Counted from the first letter of the stretch, positions 30,368-42,496 are shown. The stretch is 64,000 nt of DNA from Dactylorhiza incarnata (GCA_033032865.1 JAWHQI010000019.1:18208001-18272000); one strand, 5' to 3'. Notes: generated from the sequence alone by a model not told the origin. Numbers and translations are program-made.

Positions 30368-31464
30368 TGTTGGGTTTTCTAAATACCATTCATAATGATA
30401 TGAACACATCAAATGTGCGCAGTGGAAGAAAACTAGAACAACCCAAAGAGTAAGGATCTTGCGGATCTCATGAGTCAAAAGATTAGGAAAGCAAAATGCA
30501 ATATACCTTCGCGGTATTGAGTCAATACTCAACCAAGGTGCTCTAAGAAGGAATCCGGTAGACTAAATCAGAGTTCCAAGAACCGAAATGTATCGGCTCC
30601 TCTACAGCGATCCACACGAACGATGGAGAACCCCAAAGCCTTGTCGAACAAGGAATGGGTCGGAGTAGGAAGCTCTCAGCGCCCCCACGGACTGCTAGGT
30701 CCGAGACAGGGGAGGCGGCGACTGTCGGTGGCGGATCTCGGCGGACGAGAAGAACGAGAACCCCTCTTGCGGAACTTTTCCGGACGGCTGTTCTTTTCGA
30801 AAATCGCAAAAGGTTTTGGTCTATCCCGTGTCACTTCGAAGACGTAATCGCGTTCCTTTTATATGCAAGGTATAAAACAGGCTATCCGCAGACCACAGGA
30901 AAAACAGAACATTTCTGTATAAATTTACGCATTCGCCGAATTCAACAATTCGACTAAACAATATAACCGAATTCGACTATATACAATAACTGAATTCGTC
31001 TATATGCTATAGCCGATTCGACTATATAAATTCGATTATATGATTTCGTCGAAACCATTTCGTCTAACTAACACATTTCGGCTAAACCCTTTAGTCGAAT
31101 TTGTTACAGTTCGGCTAAACACTTTAGCCGAATCAATATCGCCGAATTCCATTAGTCGAATCAACATAATTCGGTTAAACCCTTTAGCCGAATTTGACAC
31201 AGTTCGGTTAAACCCTTTAGCCGAATTTGTCTAGCACAAATCCATTCGTTTAAACCCTTTAAACGATTTCCCGTTGAGACATTCTCAAGTTAATGCCAAG
31301 CAGTCACAGGATTGGTCCTCCACTCATATCCAATATGAGTAAGGCAAACACAATCCTTTCTCCAACTTCTCCAAACGCTTTTATGCGCGACCCTATAGGC
31401 TCATATTGCGTTGGCAGGAAGACTAACTGTTGATTGCTTTGAGATCACCTCAGAAACTCCAACA
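30368..31464 (-). repeat. 3' LTR of E (left in the window)
   Basis: It runs TGTTGGGTTTTCT...CTCCAACA. The minus-strand TATA is ATATAAAA (30857-30864). From 30930 to 31260 it is an array of GCCGAATTCGACTAT and AACCCTTTAGCCGAAT units. The ends are shared with the D LTR; the array is not. Confidence 0.92.
30930..31260. repeat. CGAATTCGAC / AACCCTTTAGCCGAAT array in the E LTR
   Basis: Units of about 18-26 bases alternate GAATTCGACTATAT with TTCGGTTAAACCCTTTAG. The array is repeated at 38895-39225 in the other LTR. It strongly resembles the U3 of element A (2120-2420) and the A spacer at 8880-9010. Confidence 0.8.
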
Positions 31465-32430
31465 GTCTCCCACTTGATCACAAAGTATCAACAAAAGTCT
31501 CACAAACAATGAGCGGCATCTAGCAATACATCATTGCTACCCAAGCAATAAGAGTTCATAACTCAATAAGCCTGTCTTAACCAATGTATCAACATTATCT
31601 TGTTCCTTTGTCCCTTACATCCGGATAGAACTAGAGACATGGACCGTGTCACCCTCAAAATTGTTCAATCCTAGTTTCCTGATCTAGAATAGACCTTATG
31701 AAAGTGGTAAGCTCAATATCATATATTGGCTCAACCCAGCATGGCCATGCACTTCTTTGTCTCATTCTATCAAGGGGGCCCGTGGGGGTAACTCCTGTCA
31801 TAAAGGAGGACAAATCCCATATATGTCCACACACAAACACCCAAATGAATCGTAACATACCCAATAACCACCCTTATTATCAACCTTTCTCAAGGAAGAC
31901 TTTAGATGGCATCAAAGTACGCTCTTCCTCACTTGATGAATGTTGTGACATCAGGTCAAAGAACTACAAACACCATTGTCAGATTAGACCTACTTGTGAC
32001 ACGTTCATATAACAATCCACAAAGTAGTCTCATGGTGGGTCTGTCCAGTACAACTTGTTCACTAACAAGCACCCATGTGATGACTTGATATCACAATATC
32101 ATGACCTGTGAGAACCGGTCATCAGTCAACGCACATGCTAGTCATAACGTATCATCATTGCCCTTCAACATCTATGATGATACTTCGACTAGGGACCATT
32201 TAAGAAAGAAGCTTCTGGTTATACATAGGCCCTCACATTTAAGTCACGTACTTGAATTCTTATGGAAGCAAATAGAATAATGGCGTTTATTATGTTAATT
32301 AATTTATCAAATAAACACTATTAACATAATATTAAGAACTTGCCATAAATGTAAAATGAAAAACACAGTATACATTACAATTCATCACATGAATAAACAA
32401 CCAACAAACATACAATCCATAAGGCTCCCA
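31465..32430 (-). other. Polypurine tract and 3' untranslated region of E
   Basis: The minus-strand AAGTGGGAGAC next to the LTR is the polypurine tract. The remaining ~950 bases match 17450-18408 of D. No gene is seen. Confidence 0.75.
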
Positions 32431-34015
32431 CTAAAGACGATCATTCAGGTATCTAATACCCATTGATCTAACAAGACCATCATGCTTCTTTTGCACAAGA
32501 GGCTTTGTTAGTGGATCCGCTATGTTATCTTCAGTCGGTACTCTACAAATGCTCGCATCTCCTCGATCGATAATCTCTCGAATAAGATGGAACCGTCGCA
32601 GTATGTTCTTGGAGCACTGATGAGATCTAGGTTCCTTAACTAGGGCAATTGCACCGTTGTTGTCACAGTAAAGAACTACGGGACCAACAATGCTAGGAAC
32701 TACATCTAGCTCGCCGATGAAATTCCTAATCCACACAGCCTCCTTTGCCGCATTTGCGGCAGCAATATACTAGGCTTCTGTTGTAGAATCGGCAACTGTC
32801 TCCTGCTTGGAACTCTTCCAGCTTACAGCTCCTCCATTAAGGCAAAATACAAAACCTGATTGAGACTTTGAATCGTCCCTATCAGTTTGGAAGCTAGCAT
32901 CCGTGTAACCATTTACAATGAGCTCTTCCTCTCCACCATACACCAAGAACATATCCTTAGTCCTTCTCAAGTACTTTAGGATATTCTTGACAGCTATCCA
33001 GTGACCATCACCAGGATCAGACTGATACCTGCTCGTCATGCTCAAAGCATAAGAGACATCGGGTCGAGTGCATAACATTGCGTACATGATTGATCCAATT
33101 GCCGAAGCATATGTAATCATCTTCATGCGGTCCTTATCTTCCAAAGACTTAGGAAACTGGTCCTTAGAGGGACTCACACCATGTGACATGGGTAAGAATC
33201 CTTTCTTGGACTCCATGTTGAACCGTTTCAACACCTTGTCAATGTATGTACTCTGGGTCAAACCCAGCAACTTCTTCAATCAATCTCTATAGATTTTAAT
33301 ACCAAGTATGTAAGTCGCTTCTCCCAAGTCTTTCATAGAAAAGCAGTCCCCTAGCCTATTCTTAACAGCTTGCAGGGTTGGAATGTCATTCCCGATCAAT
33401 AGTATGTCATCTACATACAATATCAGGAAAACGACAATGCTACCACTGATCCTCTTGTAAAAACAAGGCTCATCCTCATTCTTGATGAAACCAAACTCTT
33501 TGATTTTCTCATCAAAACGAAGATTCCAACTTCGAGAAGCTTGTTTCAATCAATATATGGATCGATTCAACTTGCATATTTTAGTGGCTTCACTTGGAGA
33601 TTCAAAACCCTCGGGTTGTGTCATGTACACTTCCTCAAGGAGGTTTCCATTAAGGAAAGCCGTTTTGACATCTATTTGCCAGATCTCGTAGTCATAATAC
33701 TCATCAATAGCAAGTAGAATTCTGATGGACTTGACCATGGCCACAGGGGAAAAGGTCTCATCATAGTCAATACCATGAATTTGCCTGAAACCTTTAGCCA
33801 CCAGCCGGCCTTTGAATGTTTGTACATTCTCATCCATATCGGTCTTCTTCTTGAAGACCCACTTGCACCCTATGGGCGTACCCTTCAGGTGGTTCCATCA
33901 AGGTCCAAACTTGGTTTGTGTACATGGAGTCCATTTCAGATCTCATGGCCTTAAGCCACTTCTCGGAGTCTGGTCCATTCATAGCCTCTTAGTAGGTTGC
34001 AGGCTCATCATCATG
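32431..34015 (-). pseudogene. pol: RT and RNase H of E
   Basis: Minus strand. RT: VFKGRLVAKGFRQIHGIDYDETFSPVA-type start near 33830, QIDVKTAFLNG, a stop after NRSIY (33548-33550), LILYVDDILLI at 33400-33430, then a stop after KIYRD (about 33280). RNase H: YTDASFQTDRDD, a stop after STTEA (about 32770), CDNNGAIAL, HILRRFHLIRE-type tract (here NILRRFHL), ending NDRL at 32431. The three interruptions are single-base nonsense changes relative to the D copy. Unlike D, the RT is full length. Confidence 0.9.
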
Positions 34016-34020
34016 ATCCA

Positions 34021-34865
34021 TGTTGAGTCCGAGGATGCACCTCCGAGGGAAACCGGAGGCTGCGGGTTGCCGGTTACTTTTTAGATGAAAAGATGAGACC
34101 GCTAGCAGCGGTCAAGGCCAGACTTCGCCCGCCGCGGCAAATGCCACTCCTGCGACGGGCTTTCCTTTGATTAAAGAAAAGTGATTACAGCGGGCTGCAA
34201 GTGCAGAAAAAGAGAAGCCGGCCGGTCAGACAGTCCGCAAGACGGGAAACTCGAGTCCGCAGCTCAAACAAGCGAGCTCCTAGATTCGAGTATGCGTGTC
34301 TTATGAACAGTGCCGCCCCCTATTTATAGGCTTGGGGGCCTGCCCGAATGGGCAGGGATAAAATAACCGCCTGCCCGGGTACAGGAGAAACGGGCAGGCG
34401 GTGATAGGATGCATAAAGAAGAAAAAAGAAAGAAGCCGCGCGGCTTGGCGGCTTGCTCTTCCGACCTGTCTGGCCTGAGGCTGAAGATACCAGGACCAAG
34501 TCAATGATTCAGACGGGGCGGCCTCTGGTTTGAGACCGCGGTCTGTCTTCTGGACATAGCTTGACCGCTCTTCAGAAGATAACCCGAGTAATTCCCGAGC
34601 TGAAACTGCGGCTTGCTCTTCTGGGTTTGAATCTTGAATCTCTGTAGCACTACCCGAGCGGCCTCCTTCCTGAGACCGCGGATAGCCTTCTTATTTTGGC
34701 CTTCGGCGACTTTCACTCTTGGGGGCGGTCCGAAACTGACCTCGGACCACCCGGTCTGGTTTACCCTGAGCTGAGAGCTACCGATCCTGGAACTCAGCGG
34801 CCTGACCCAGCAGCTCGCCCGGTCCGAGAGTGATCAAACCCGAGAAGCGGTTTTCCGGGTAAACA
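34021..34865 (-). mobile_element. Solo LTR S inserted in E pol
   Basis: This 845-bp insertion has ends TGTT...AACA and target duplication ATCCA (34016-34020 and 34866-34870). D lacks it at the matching site (28970), which gives the empty site directly. It is GC-richer than its surroundings. The minus strand has a TATA box CTATAAATA (34321-34329), so the orientation is probably minus. No interior or coding sequence is present, as expected after LTR-LTR recombination. The family is unrelated to the other LTRs here. Confidence 0.88.
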
Positions 34866-34870
34866 ATCCA

Positions 34871-36415
34871 TAAGCAACACATTACCTATTTGAGTCATGA
34901 GAAATCCATATCTCTCAGGCTCAAATCTTGGTCTACCAGATCTACGTAGGACTTGTGTTTCTTGAGCAGGCTCTCCGGCTACAACTTCTTGTAGTCCTTG
35001 CTCAGGTTCCAATTCCGGTTTGTTCATTGTTTGTGGCTCTTGAACTTCTTCAAGTTCTACCTTTGCAGTCTTTCTAGATAAGAACTCTTTCTCCAAAAAG
35101 TCACCAGTCCTTGCGACAAACACTTTGCCCTCAGACGACAAGTAGAAGTAGTATCCTTTGGTTTCCCTAGGATACCCCACTAGATAACATTTATCCAATT
35201 TAGGTTCCAGCTTGTCAGGTATTTGACGTCGCCGTATGCCTCACAGCCCCAAATCTTGATGAACGACATACTAGGACGCTTCCCAGTCCATATCTCATAT
35301 GGTGTCTTTAGAACCGTTTTCGTTGGAACTTGATTTAGTGTGAAAGCAGCAGTCTCTAAAGCAAAACCCCAAAAGGAAACGGGCAAATCTGCATGACTCA
35401 TCATCGATCGCACCATGTCTAACAAGGTACGATTCCTCCTCTCAGAAACACCATTATGTTGAGGTGTTCCGGGCGGAGTGAGTTGTGATACAATACCACA
35501 CTCTTTCAGATGATCACGAAACTCATGACTCAGATATTCGCCACCTCGATTAGATCGGAGTGCTTTTATCCTTTTTCCCAGTTGATTTTCTACTTCATTC
35601 TTAAACACTTTGAACTTTTCAAAGGTCTCAGAATTGTTCTTCATAAGAAACACGTATTCGTATCTACTGAAATCATCAGTAAATATAACGAAGTAGTAAA
35701 ACCCACCTCTAGCCATAGAATAACACATGGGTCCGCATACATCACTATGTGTTATACCCAAGAGATCATTAGCCCTCTCATTACAACTAGTGAAAGTAGC
35801 TTTCATCATCTTGCCCAACAAACATGACTCGCATCTCTCAACTGATTCATAATCAAATGAGTCCAGTAGTCCATCTTTATGGAGCTTGGATATGCGTTTC
35901 TTGTTTATATGGCCTAAACGACAATGCCAAAGGTACATAGGATTCGAATCATTTGTTTTTAGTCTTGTAGTATTTTCTACATTATAGATCAGATGGTTTA
36001 AGTTCAAAACATATAAACCATTAAACAATTGGGCTAGACCATAACAAACATCATTCATAAAAAAGTAACAACAATTGTTCTTAATTATAAACGAAAAGCC
36101 TTTCATGTCAAGACATGATATGGATATAATGTTTTTAGTTATGGCTGGAACAAAATAACAGTTATCCAATTCTATTACAAGCCCAATGGGCAAAGAAAGA
36201 CAATAGACACCAACAGCGACAGCACCAACTCTTGCTCCATTCCCGACGGGCAAGTCTACCTCCCCTTTACCTACCATTCTTCTCCTTCTCAGTTCCTGCA
36301 CATTTGTATAAATGTGAGAACCGCATCTGGTATCCAATACCCAAGATAAAGGAGCGGAAAGGTTTATCTCTATAACATAAATACCTGAAGTGGAAGTCAC
36401 ACTTCCCTTCTTCTT
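34871..36415 (-). pseudogene. pol: Protease and integrase of E
   Basis: Minus strand. The protease active site reads WVLDTRCGSHI (about 36305-36345), with Arg in place of the Gly of the usual D-T/S-G. The long linker VDLPVGNGARVGAVAVG follows, then the integrase finger (LWHCRLGHINKKRISKL ... CESCLLGKMMKA), the core (HSDVCGPM, FTDDFSRYEYV, LRSNRGGEY with Asn for the usual Asp, PQHNGVSERRNR) and the TGKRPSMSFIKIWGCEAY segment, a frameshift near 35210, then the acidic linker to 34871. Gag, protease and integrase are in one frame from 36658 to 35180. Confidence 0.88.
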
Positions 36416-37233
36416 TTGCAGATTCTCAATATAAAGGGGACATTTTCGCCTCCAATGCCCAGCTTTACCGTAGTGGTGGCACTTTCCTTCCTTCGCCATA
36501 CCTTTCTTTTTCAGTGCAGAAGATTTGGGATCAAGACGAGACTTATATCCCATCTTCGTCTTCTTGAATCCCTTAGTCTTGCCCTTGCTTTTATGCACCA
36601 TCAGTATGGGGCTAGCATGCTTGACCTCCTTCATATTATTTTCAGCAGTTTGCAACATGCCTAGGAGCTCGGGCAGTGTCTTGTCTATTTAATTCATGTT
36701 ATAGTTCAAGACGAACTGCTCAAAACTGTCCGGCAACGATTGCAGGATCAGATCCCTGGCCAACTCTTGGCCCATGGGAAAACCTAGTCTTTCAAGGTTC
36801 TCTATATACCCAATCATTTTGAGTACGTGAGTCCCTACTGAGTCTCGAGCTCCCATTTTGCACTGAAATAATGCCTTGGATATGTCAATCCTCTCTTGCC
36901 GGGCTTGCCCATCGAACATTTTCTTGAGGTGCCCGATTATCTCATAACCACACATGTTCTCGTGTTGCTTCTGAAGCTCAGAGGACATGGTAGCAAGCAT
37001 GAGGCATTCCACATCCAAGGTATCATCTTGATACTTCTTGTAAGCATCTTTATCTGCTCGCGGAGCATTTCCGGTCGGCTCTGTGGGGGCTTCACCTTCC
37101 AAGACATAGAGTTTGCGCTCTTGCCTGAGAATAATTCTTAGGTTTCTGTACCAGTCAAGGAAGTTGTCCCGTTGAGCTTGTCCTTCTCAACAATAGCTCT
37201 CAGGGACAAGGTGGAGTGAGATCCACTTGCCAT
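36416..37233 (-). pseudogene. gag: gag of element E
   Basis: Minus strand. The ATG is at 37231-37233 (MASGSHSTLSLRAIVEKDKLNG). A stop and frame change follow near 37140, then the UBN2-type capsid (ECLMLATMSSELQKQHENM, GYEIIGHLKKMFDGQARQER, ALFQCKMGARDSVGTHVLKMIGYIE) to a TAA at 36689-36691, and the nucleocapsid zinc knuckle CHHYGKAGHWRRKC (about 36440-36485) with Tyr for the second Cys. D has the intact CHHCGKAGHWRRNC at the same place. Confidence 0.85.
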
Positions 37234-38331
37234 GGAAATTCTACAATGAATTCGCAAAACTTTAGTACTGTATTTCAAAATACATTTTATATTAATAAGG
37301 ACTTTTATTAAAAACTCCCTCTATTTTAAATCAAATCGACAACCCTTAATTTCGATTCGGAGAGTTTATGCGAGCTACTCTCTTAGTGGACAAGATCCGT
37401 ATTTCACCAACACAACGAGTCCGCTTTAGCGTTCCTCTCATAATGCGGTTATTTAGGTAGACAATATTTGTCAATTGCATCACTATGCAACTCTTGTATG
37501 GTTGGTGAATAACTCTTTATTTGCATCCATCATATGGAGCATGCCAACCCTAGGCCTCTAGGCACTCAACCTTTGAGGTCACCTAGTTTAGTTAGACCCG
37601 ATGCCGACAGTGGGATATCACAATTATCCGCTCGCACCCTTACCAAGATAGATTAATGCACCTTGCTTTGGCAAGCCCACACTTCATCGATCGAGGCAGG
37701 AAGAGTGTCATCCATCGGAAGGCATCCATATACTTAATATTATAAAAGGGATTTTATCTTTCAATTGATGAACATTTCATCGTGATTAACATTTAATCAC
37801 CATGCACATAAACAAAACAAATGGATCCCCTATGTGCACATAAAAGGATTATCAACATTTTGATAAAAGGGGCTAAATCTGATTACTTAGAACACTTCTA
37901 AATCTCCAGATTTACATGCATTGAACACAAGCAAAGCAACTCCACTTATGCAGTAGACAAGCTCGTCTCTGAATGTCATATTCAAAATCCACGACATTTG
38001 GTTTCACAAACCATATCGAGGGACGGTTACTGCAAAGGAGAAACAATCTCTGAAACAATGAAATCGCAACGCAATCACATGCGTTCCTGGCGGGCTTCCA
38101 AGGGGCAGCGCCCCTGGTGGTGGTCTCGCTGACCGATCAGCGAGCGGAGTCAAGGGGCAGAGCCCTTGTGGGGTGCGGGGCAGAGCCCCGACCAAATTTT
38201 TGAAATCCCACCACCAGAAACCACACAAAACACATCAAAAATTGATGTTCCAAGAAGCAATCTATACATTTAGAACGCTTCCAAATTTCTAGATTTGCAC
38301 ACACTTGATCGCAACCTCCCTCTGATACCAC
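37234..38331 (-). other. 5' leader and primer site of E
   Basis: This is a 1.1-kb noncoding leader. The primer site TGGTATCAGAGGGAGG lies on the minus strand at about 38315-38330, one base from the LTR. Most of the leader matches 40401-41377 of D. A GC-rich block at 38095-38200 is unique to E. Confidence 0.8.
38102..38190. other. Cluster of four GC-rich hairpins in the E leader
   Basis: Four inverted repeats follow each other: GGGGCAGCGCCCC (38102-38114); an 8-bp stem CTCGCTGA with loop CCGA (38125-38144); CAAGGGGCAGAGCCCTTG (38151-38168); and CGGGGCAGAGCCCCG (38176-38190). They lie about 140-230 bases downstream of the primer site in the RNA. Confidence 0.85.
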
Positions 38332-39428
38332 TGTTGGGTTTTCTAAATACCATTCATAATGATATGAACACATCAAATGTGCGCAGCGGAAGAAAACTAG
38401 AACAACCCAAAGAGTAAGAATCTTGTGGATCTCATGAATCAAAAGATTAGGAAAGAAAAATGCAATATACCTTCGCGGGATTGAGTCAATACTCAACCAA
38501 GGTGCTCCAAGAAGGAATCCGGTAGACAAAATCTGAGTTCCAAGAACCGAAATGTATCGGCTCCTCTACAGCGATCCACACGAATGATGGAGAACCCCAA
38601 AGCCTTGTCGAACAAGGAATGGGCCAGAGTAGGAAGCTCTCAGCGTCCCCACGGACTGCTAGGTCCAAGACAGGGGAGGCAGCGACCGTCAGCGGCGGAT
38701 CTCGATGGACGAGAAGAACGAGAACCCCTCTTGCATAACTTTTTCGGACGGTTGTTCACTTCTAAAATCGCAAAAGGTTTTGGTCTATCCCGTGTCACTT
38801 CGAAGACCTAATCGCGTTCCTTTTATACGCAAGGTATAAAATAGGCTATCCGCAAACCAGAGGAAAAACAGAACATTTCTGTATAGATTTACACATTCGC
38901 CGAATTCGACAATTCGACTAAACAATATAACTGAATTCGACTATATACAATAACCGAATTCGTCTATATGCTATAGCCGATTCGACTATATAAATTTGGT
39001 TATATGATTTCGTCGAAACCATTTCGTCGAACTAACACATTTCGGCTAAACCCTTTAGTCGAATTTGTTACAGTTCGGCTAAACACATTAGCCAAATCAA
39101 TATCGCCGAATTACATTAGTCGAATCAACATAATTCGGTTAAACCCTTTAGCCGAATTTGACACAGTTCGGTTAAACCCTTTAGCCGAATTTGTCTAGCA
39201 TAAATCCATTCGTTTAAACCCTTTAAACGATTTCCCGTTGAGACATTCTCAAGTTAATGCCAAGCAGTCACAGGATTGGTCCTCCACTCATATCCAATAT
39301 GAGTAAGGCCAATACAATCATTTCTCCAACTTCTCCAAACGCTTTTATTTGCGACCCTATAGGCTCATATTGCATTGGCAGTAAGACTAACTGTTGATTT
39401 CTTTGAGATCACCTTAGAAACTCCAACA
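38332..39428 (-). repeat. 5' LTR of E (right in the window)
   Basis: It is the same length as the left LTR (1097 bp) and differs by scattered substitutions of a few percent. The minus-strand TATA is near 38820-38827 (GTATAAAAGG). It is followed by the target duplication TCCTT. Confidence 0.93.
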
Positions 39429-39433
39429 TCCTT

Positions 39434-40400
39434 TACCCAGCATTCTTCTCCTTGTCAGTTCCTGCACATTCGTACAAATGTGAGAACCACATCTGGTATC
39501 CAATACCCAAGATGAAGGAGCAGAAAGGTTTATTTCTATAATAAAATTACCTGAAGTGGAAGTCACACTTCCCTTCTTCTTTTGCAGATCTTTAAGATAG
39601 AGGGGACAGTTCCTCCTCCAATGCCCTGCCTTACCACAATGGTGGCACTTATCTTCCTTAGCCAATCCCTTGTTCTTCAGTGCTGAAGACTTGGGATCAA
39701 GATATGACTTAGGTCCCACCTTAGTCTTCTTCAATCCCTCAGTCTCGCCCTTGCTTTTATGCACCATCAATATGGGGCTAGCAGGCTTGACCTTCTTCAT
39801 ATTGATCTCGGCAGTTCTTAACATGCCTAGGAGCTCAGGCAGTGTCTTGTCAATTTCATTCATATTGTAATTCAAGACAAACTGCTCATAACTGTCCAGC
39901 AACGATTGCATGATCAGGTTAGTGGCTAACTCTTGGCCCAACGAAAACCCCAGTATTTCAAGGTTCTCTATATACCCAATCATCTTGAGTACGTGAGTCC
40001 CTACTGGGTCCCGAGCTCCCATCTTACACTGAAATATTGCCCTGAATATGTCAAACCTCTCTTGGCGATCTTGCCCTTGAAACATTTTCTTCAGGTGCTC
40101 GACCATCTCGTAACAACTCATGTTCTCATGTTGCTTCTGAAGTTCAGTGTTCATGGTCGTGAGCATGAGACATTCAACATCCAAGGAGTCATCTCCATAC
40201 TTCTTATAAGCATCTTTATCTGCACGAGGTGCAGTAGTGGCTGGCTCCTCGGGGGGATCTTCTTCAAGGACATAGAGCTTATGCTCTTGCCTGAGAACAA
40301 TTCTCAGGTTCCTGAACTAGTCTATGAAGTTCGTCCCATTGAGCTTGTCCTTCTCAAAGATGGCTCTCAGGCACAACGTGGAGTGTGAAGTATTTGCCAT
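39434..40400 (-). pseudogene. gag: gag and protease start of element D
   Basis: Minus strand. The ATG is at 40398-40400 (MANTSHSTLCLRAIFEKDKLNGTNFID), then TAG at about 40319 where E-type relatives have Trp. Capsid domain (ECLMLTTMNTELQKQHENM, KKMFQGQDRQER, FQCKMGARDPVGTHVLKMIGYIE), basic linker, an intact zinc knuckle CHHCGKAGHWRRNC and the protease site WVLDTRCGSHIC, again DTR rather than DTG. The reading frame from 40184 to 39429 is otherwise open. E is inserted 20-30 codons after the protease motif. Confidence 0.88.
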
Positions 40401-41377
40401 GAAAATTCTACAAAATAATGCAAAATATATTTTAGTACTATATTTTAGTACTATATTTTAAAATACATTTTTATTTAATAAGGTCTTTTATTAAATACTC
40501 CCACTATTTTATTCAAATTGATAACCCTTAATATCAATTCAGAGAGTTTATGCTAGCTACTCTCTTAGTGGACAAGATCCATATTTCACCAACACAATGA
40601 GTCCGCTTTGGCGTTCCTCTCATAATGCAACATTTGCCAATTGCATCACTATGCAACTCTTGTATGGTTGGTGAATAAATCTTTATTCGCATCCATATGG
40701 TGCATGCCAACCCAATGCCTCTAGGCACTCAACTTTTGAGGTCACTCAGTTAAGTTGGACCCGATGTCGACAGTGGGATATCACAATTATCCGCTCACAC
40801 CCTTACCAAGATAGATTAATGCACCTTGCTTTGGCAAGCCCACACTTCATTGATCGAGGTAGGAAGAGTGTCATCCATCGGAAGGCATCCGTATACTTAA
40901 TATTGGATAAGAGATTTTATTTATAAAATTGATTAACAATTAATCAATTTGCACATTTACAAAATTACAACATTCACAACCAAATACATCCCAGATGTGC
41001 ATAAAATAAAATTATCAACGCTTTGATAGAAAAGGGCTAAATCTGAGCATTTAGAACACTTCTAAATCTCCAGATTTACATGCATTTGACACAGGCAAAA
41101 ACAACTCCACTTATTCAGTAGACAAGCTCATCTCTCAATGTCTGATTTAAAATCTAAGACATTTGGTTTCACAAACCAATTAGAGGGACGGTTACTGCAA
41201 AGGAGAAACCATTTATGAAATAATGAAATCGCAATGCAATCACATGCGTTCCTGGCGGTGTTCCAATTTAGAACACTTCATCGAAATCCAAACACCCAAG
41301 AAGAAATCCAAAAATTTAGAACACTTCTAAATTTATGATTTACGCGCATTAGATCGCCAACCTGGCGATGATACCAC
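40401..41377 (-). other. 5' leader and primer site of D
   Basis: Noncoding leader similar to the E leader but without the GC-rich hairpins. On the minus strand the primer site reads TGGTATCATCGCC (about 41363-41376), which departs from the initiator-Met consensus after eight bases. A minus ORF at 40534-40728 lies in noncoding sequence and I do not call it. Confidence 0.7.
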
Positions 41378-42496
41378 TGTTGGGTTTTCTACATACCATT
41401 TCAGAAATGATAATAGAGCATATCACATATGCGCAGAGGAATAAAATTAACTAGAACAACCCTAAACAATTATAAGGAACTTGCGATTTCATTGATTCAA
41501 GAAATAAAATAATAGCCACAACACATTGCAGTATTTATACCTGAAGGGAGTTGAGTCTATACTCAACCGAGGTGCTCCAATGAGAAATCCAGAGATCGTG
41601 CGGCTGAGTTCCAAGAGCTGAAATGGTTCGGTGCCTCTACGGGAAGTCCACACGAGTGCTAAATAACCCTAGCCTCTTCTCGCACAAGATCTAGGTTGGA
41701 GAAGAACTGCTCTCTACGTCTCCCACGGACTGCTAGGTCCGACGACATGGAGACGTGGCGGTGGTGGCGGGATTGACCGGTCGAAACACTTCCGTCAGAA
41801 GCCTTGCTAAACTCTTCCGTCGCTCTCTCCCGCAAAAACAGATCGCAAAACAGATCGGGTGCTTAGGTCAAAAGAATAGTATTCTTTTATACCCCCAGCG
41901 AATACTGCGTTCGACGAATTGGCTAGCATTCGTCAAATGCGCTGGCCGTTCATTGAACGCGCTTCGACGAACCATTTGTTGAACGCACTTCGACAAACCA
42001 TTCGATGAACACGATATGCTAGACGTTCGACGAATGCGCTATATTAGCCGTTCGATGAACCATTTGACGAATGTGCTACGCTAGCCGTTCGACGAACGCG
42101 CTATACTAGCCGTTCAACGAATGCGCTACGCTAGACGTTCGACGAACGTGCTACATTAGCCGTTTGACGAACGCGCTACGCTAGCCGTTCGACGAACCAT
42201 TCGAAGAATGCGCTACGCTAACCGTTCGACGAATGCGCTATACTAGCCATTCGACGAATGCGCTATGCTAGCCGTTCGACTAAAGTGCTACATTAGCCGT
42301 TCGACGAACGTGCTACGCTAGCCATTCGTCGAACGCACTTTGAATTCATCAAACTTACTTTGATCCGGCCACTTGTCAACAAGATTCTTCCTCCAATTTC
42401 TCCACACACTCTTGTGTGCGACCCCATAGGCTCATATCGCGTTGGCAGTGAGACTATATATTTGACCACTTCCAGATCACCATGGAAATACCAACA
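41378..42496 (-). repeat. 5' LTR of D (right in the window)
   Basis: 1119 bp, TGTTGGGTTTTCT...ATACCAACA. It holds a TTCGACGAACGCGCTACGCTAGCC array at 41900-42340 with a different unit count from the left LTR. Flanked by AATTA. Confidence 0.9.

Larger units (their letters stand above)
30368..39428 (-). mobile_element. Element E: minus-strand Copia retrotransposon with a nested solo LTR
   Basis: Both LTRs are exactly 1097 bp (30368-31464 and 38332-39428). The target duplication is TCCTT (30363-30367 and 39429-39433), lying in the coding sequence of D just after its protease motif. On the minus strand the order is primer site, leader, gag, protease, integrase, RT, RNase H and polypurine tract. 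Without S and its duplication the element is 8.21 kb. Stops in gag, RT and RNase H and the S insertion inactivate it. Confidence 0.95.
16291..42496 (-). mobile_element. Element D: minus-strand Copia retrotransposon interrupted by I and E
   Basis: The LTRs are 16291-17449 and 41378-42496. The flanks are TATTA (16286-16290) and AATTA (42497-42501), a target duplication with one mismatch. Taking out I (19139-28213) and E (30368-39428) with their duplications leaves about 8.06 kb in normal Copia order on the minus strand: gag at 39434-40400, protease and integrase at 29200-30362, RT at 28219-28860, RNase H at 18409-19138. Several stops and a deletion of about 125 bp in RT make it defective. It is sister to E but a distinct family, since the central parts of the LTRs differ. 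Confidence 0.92.
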
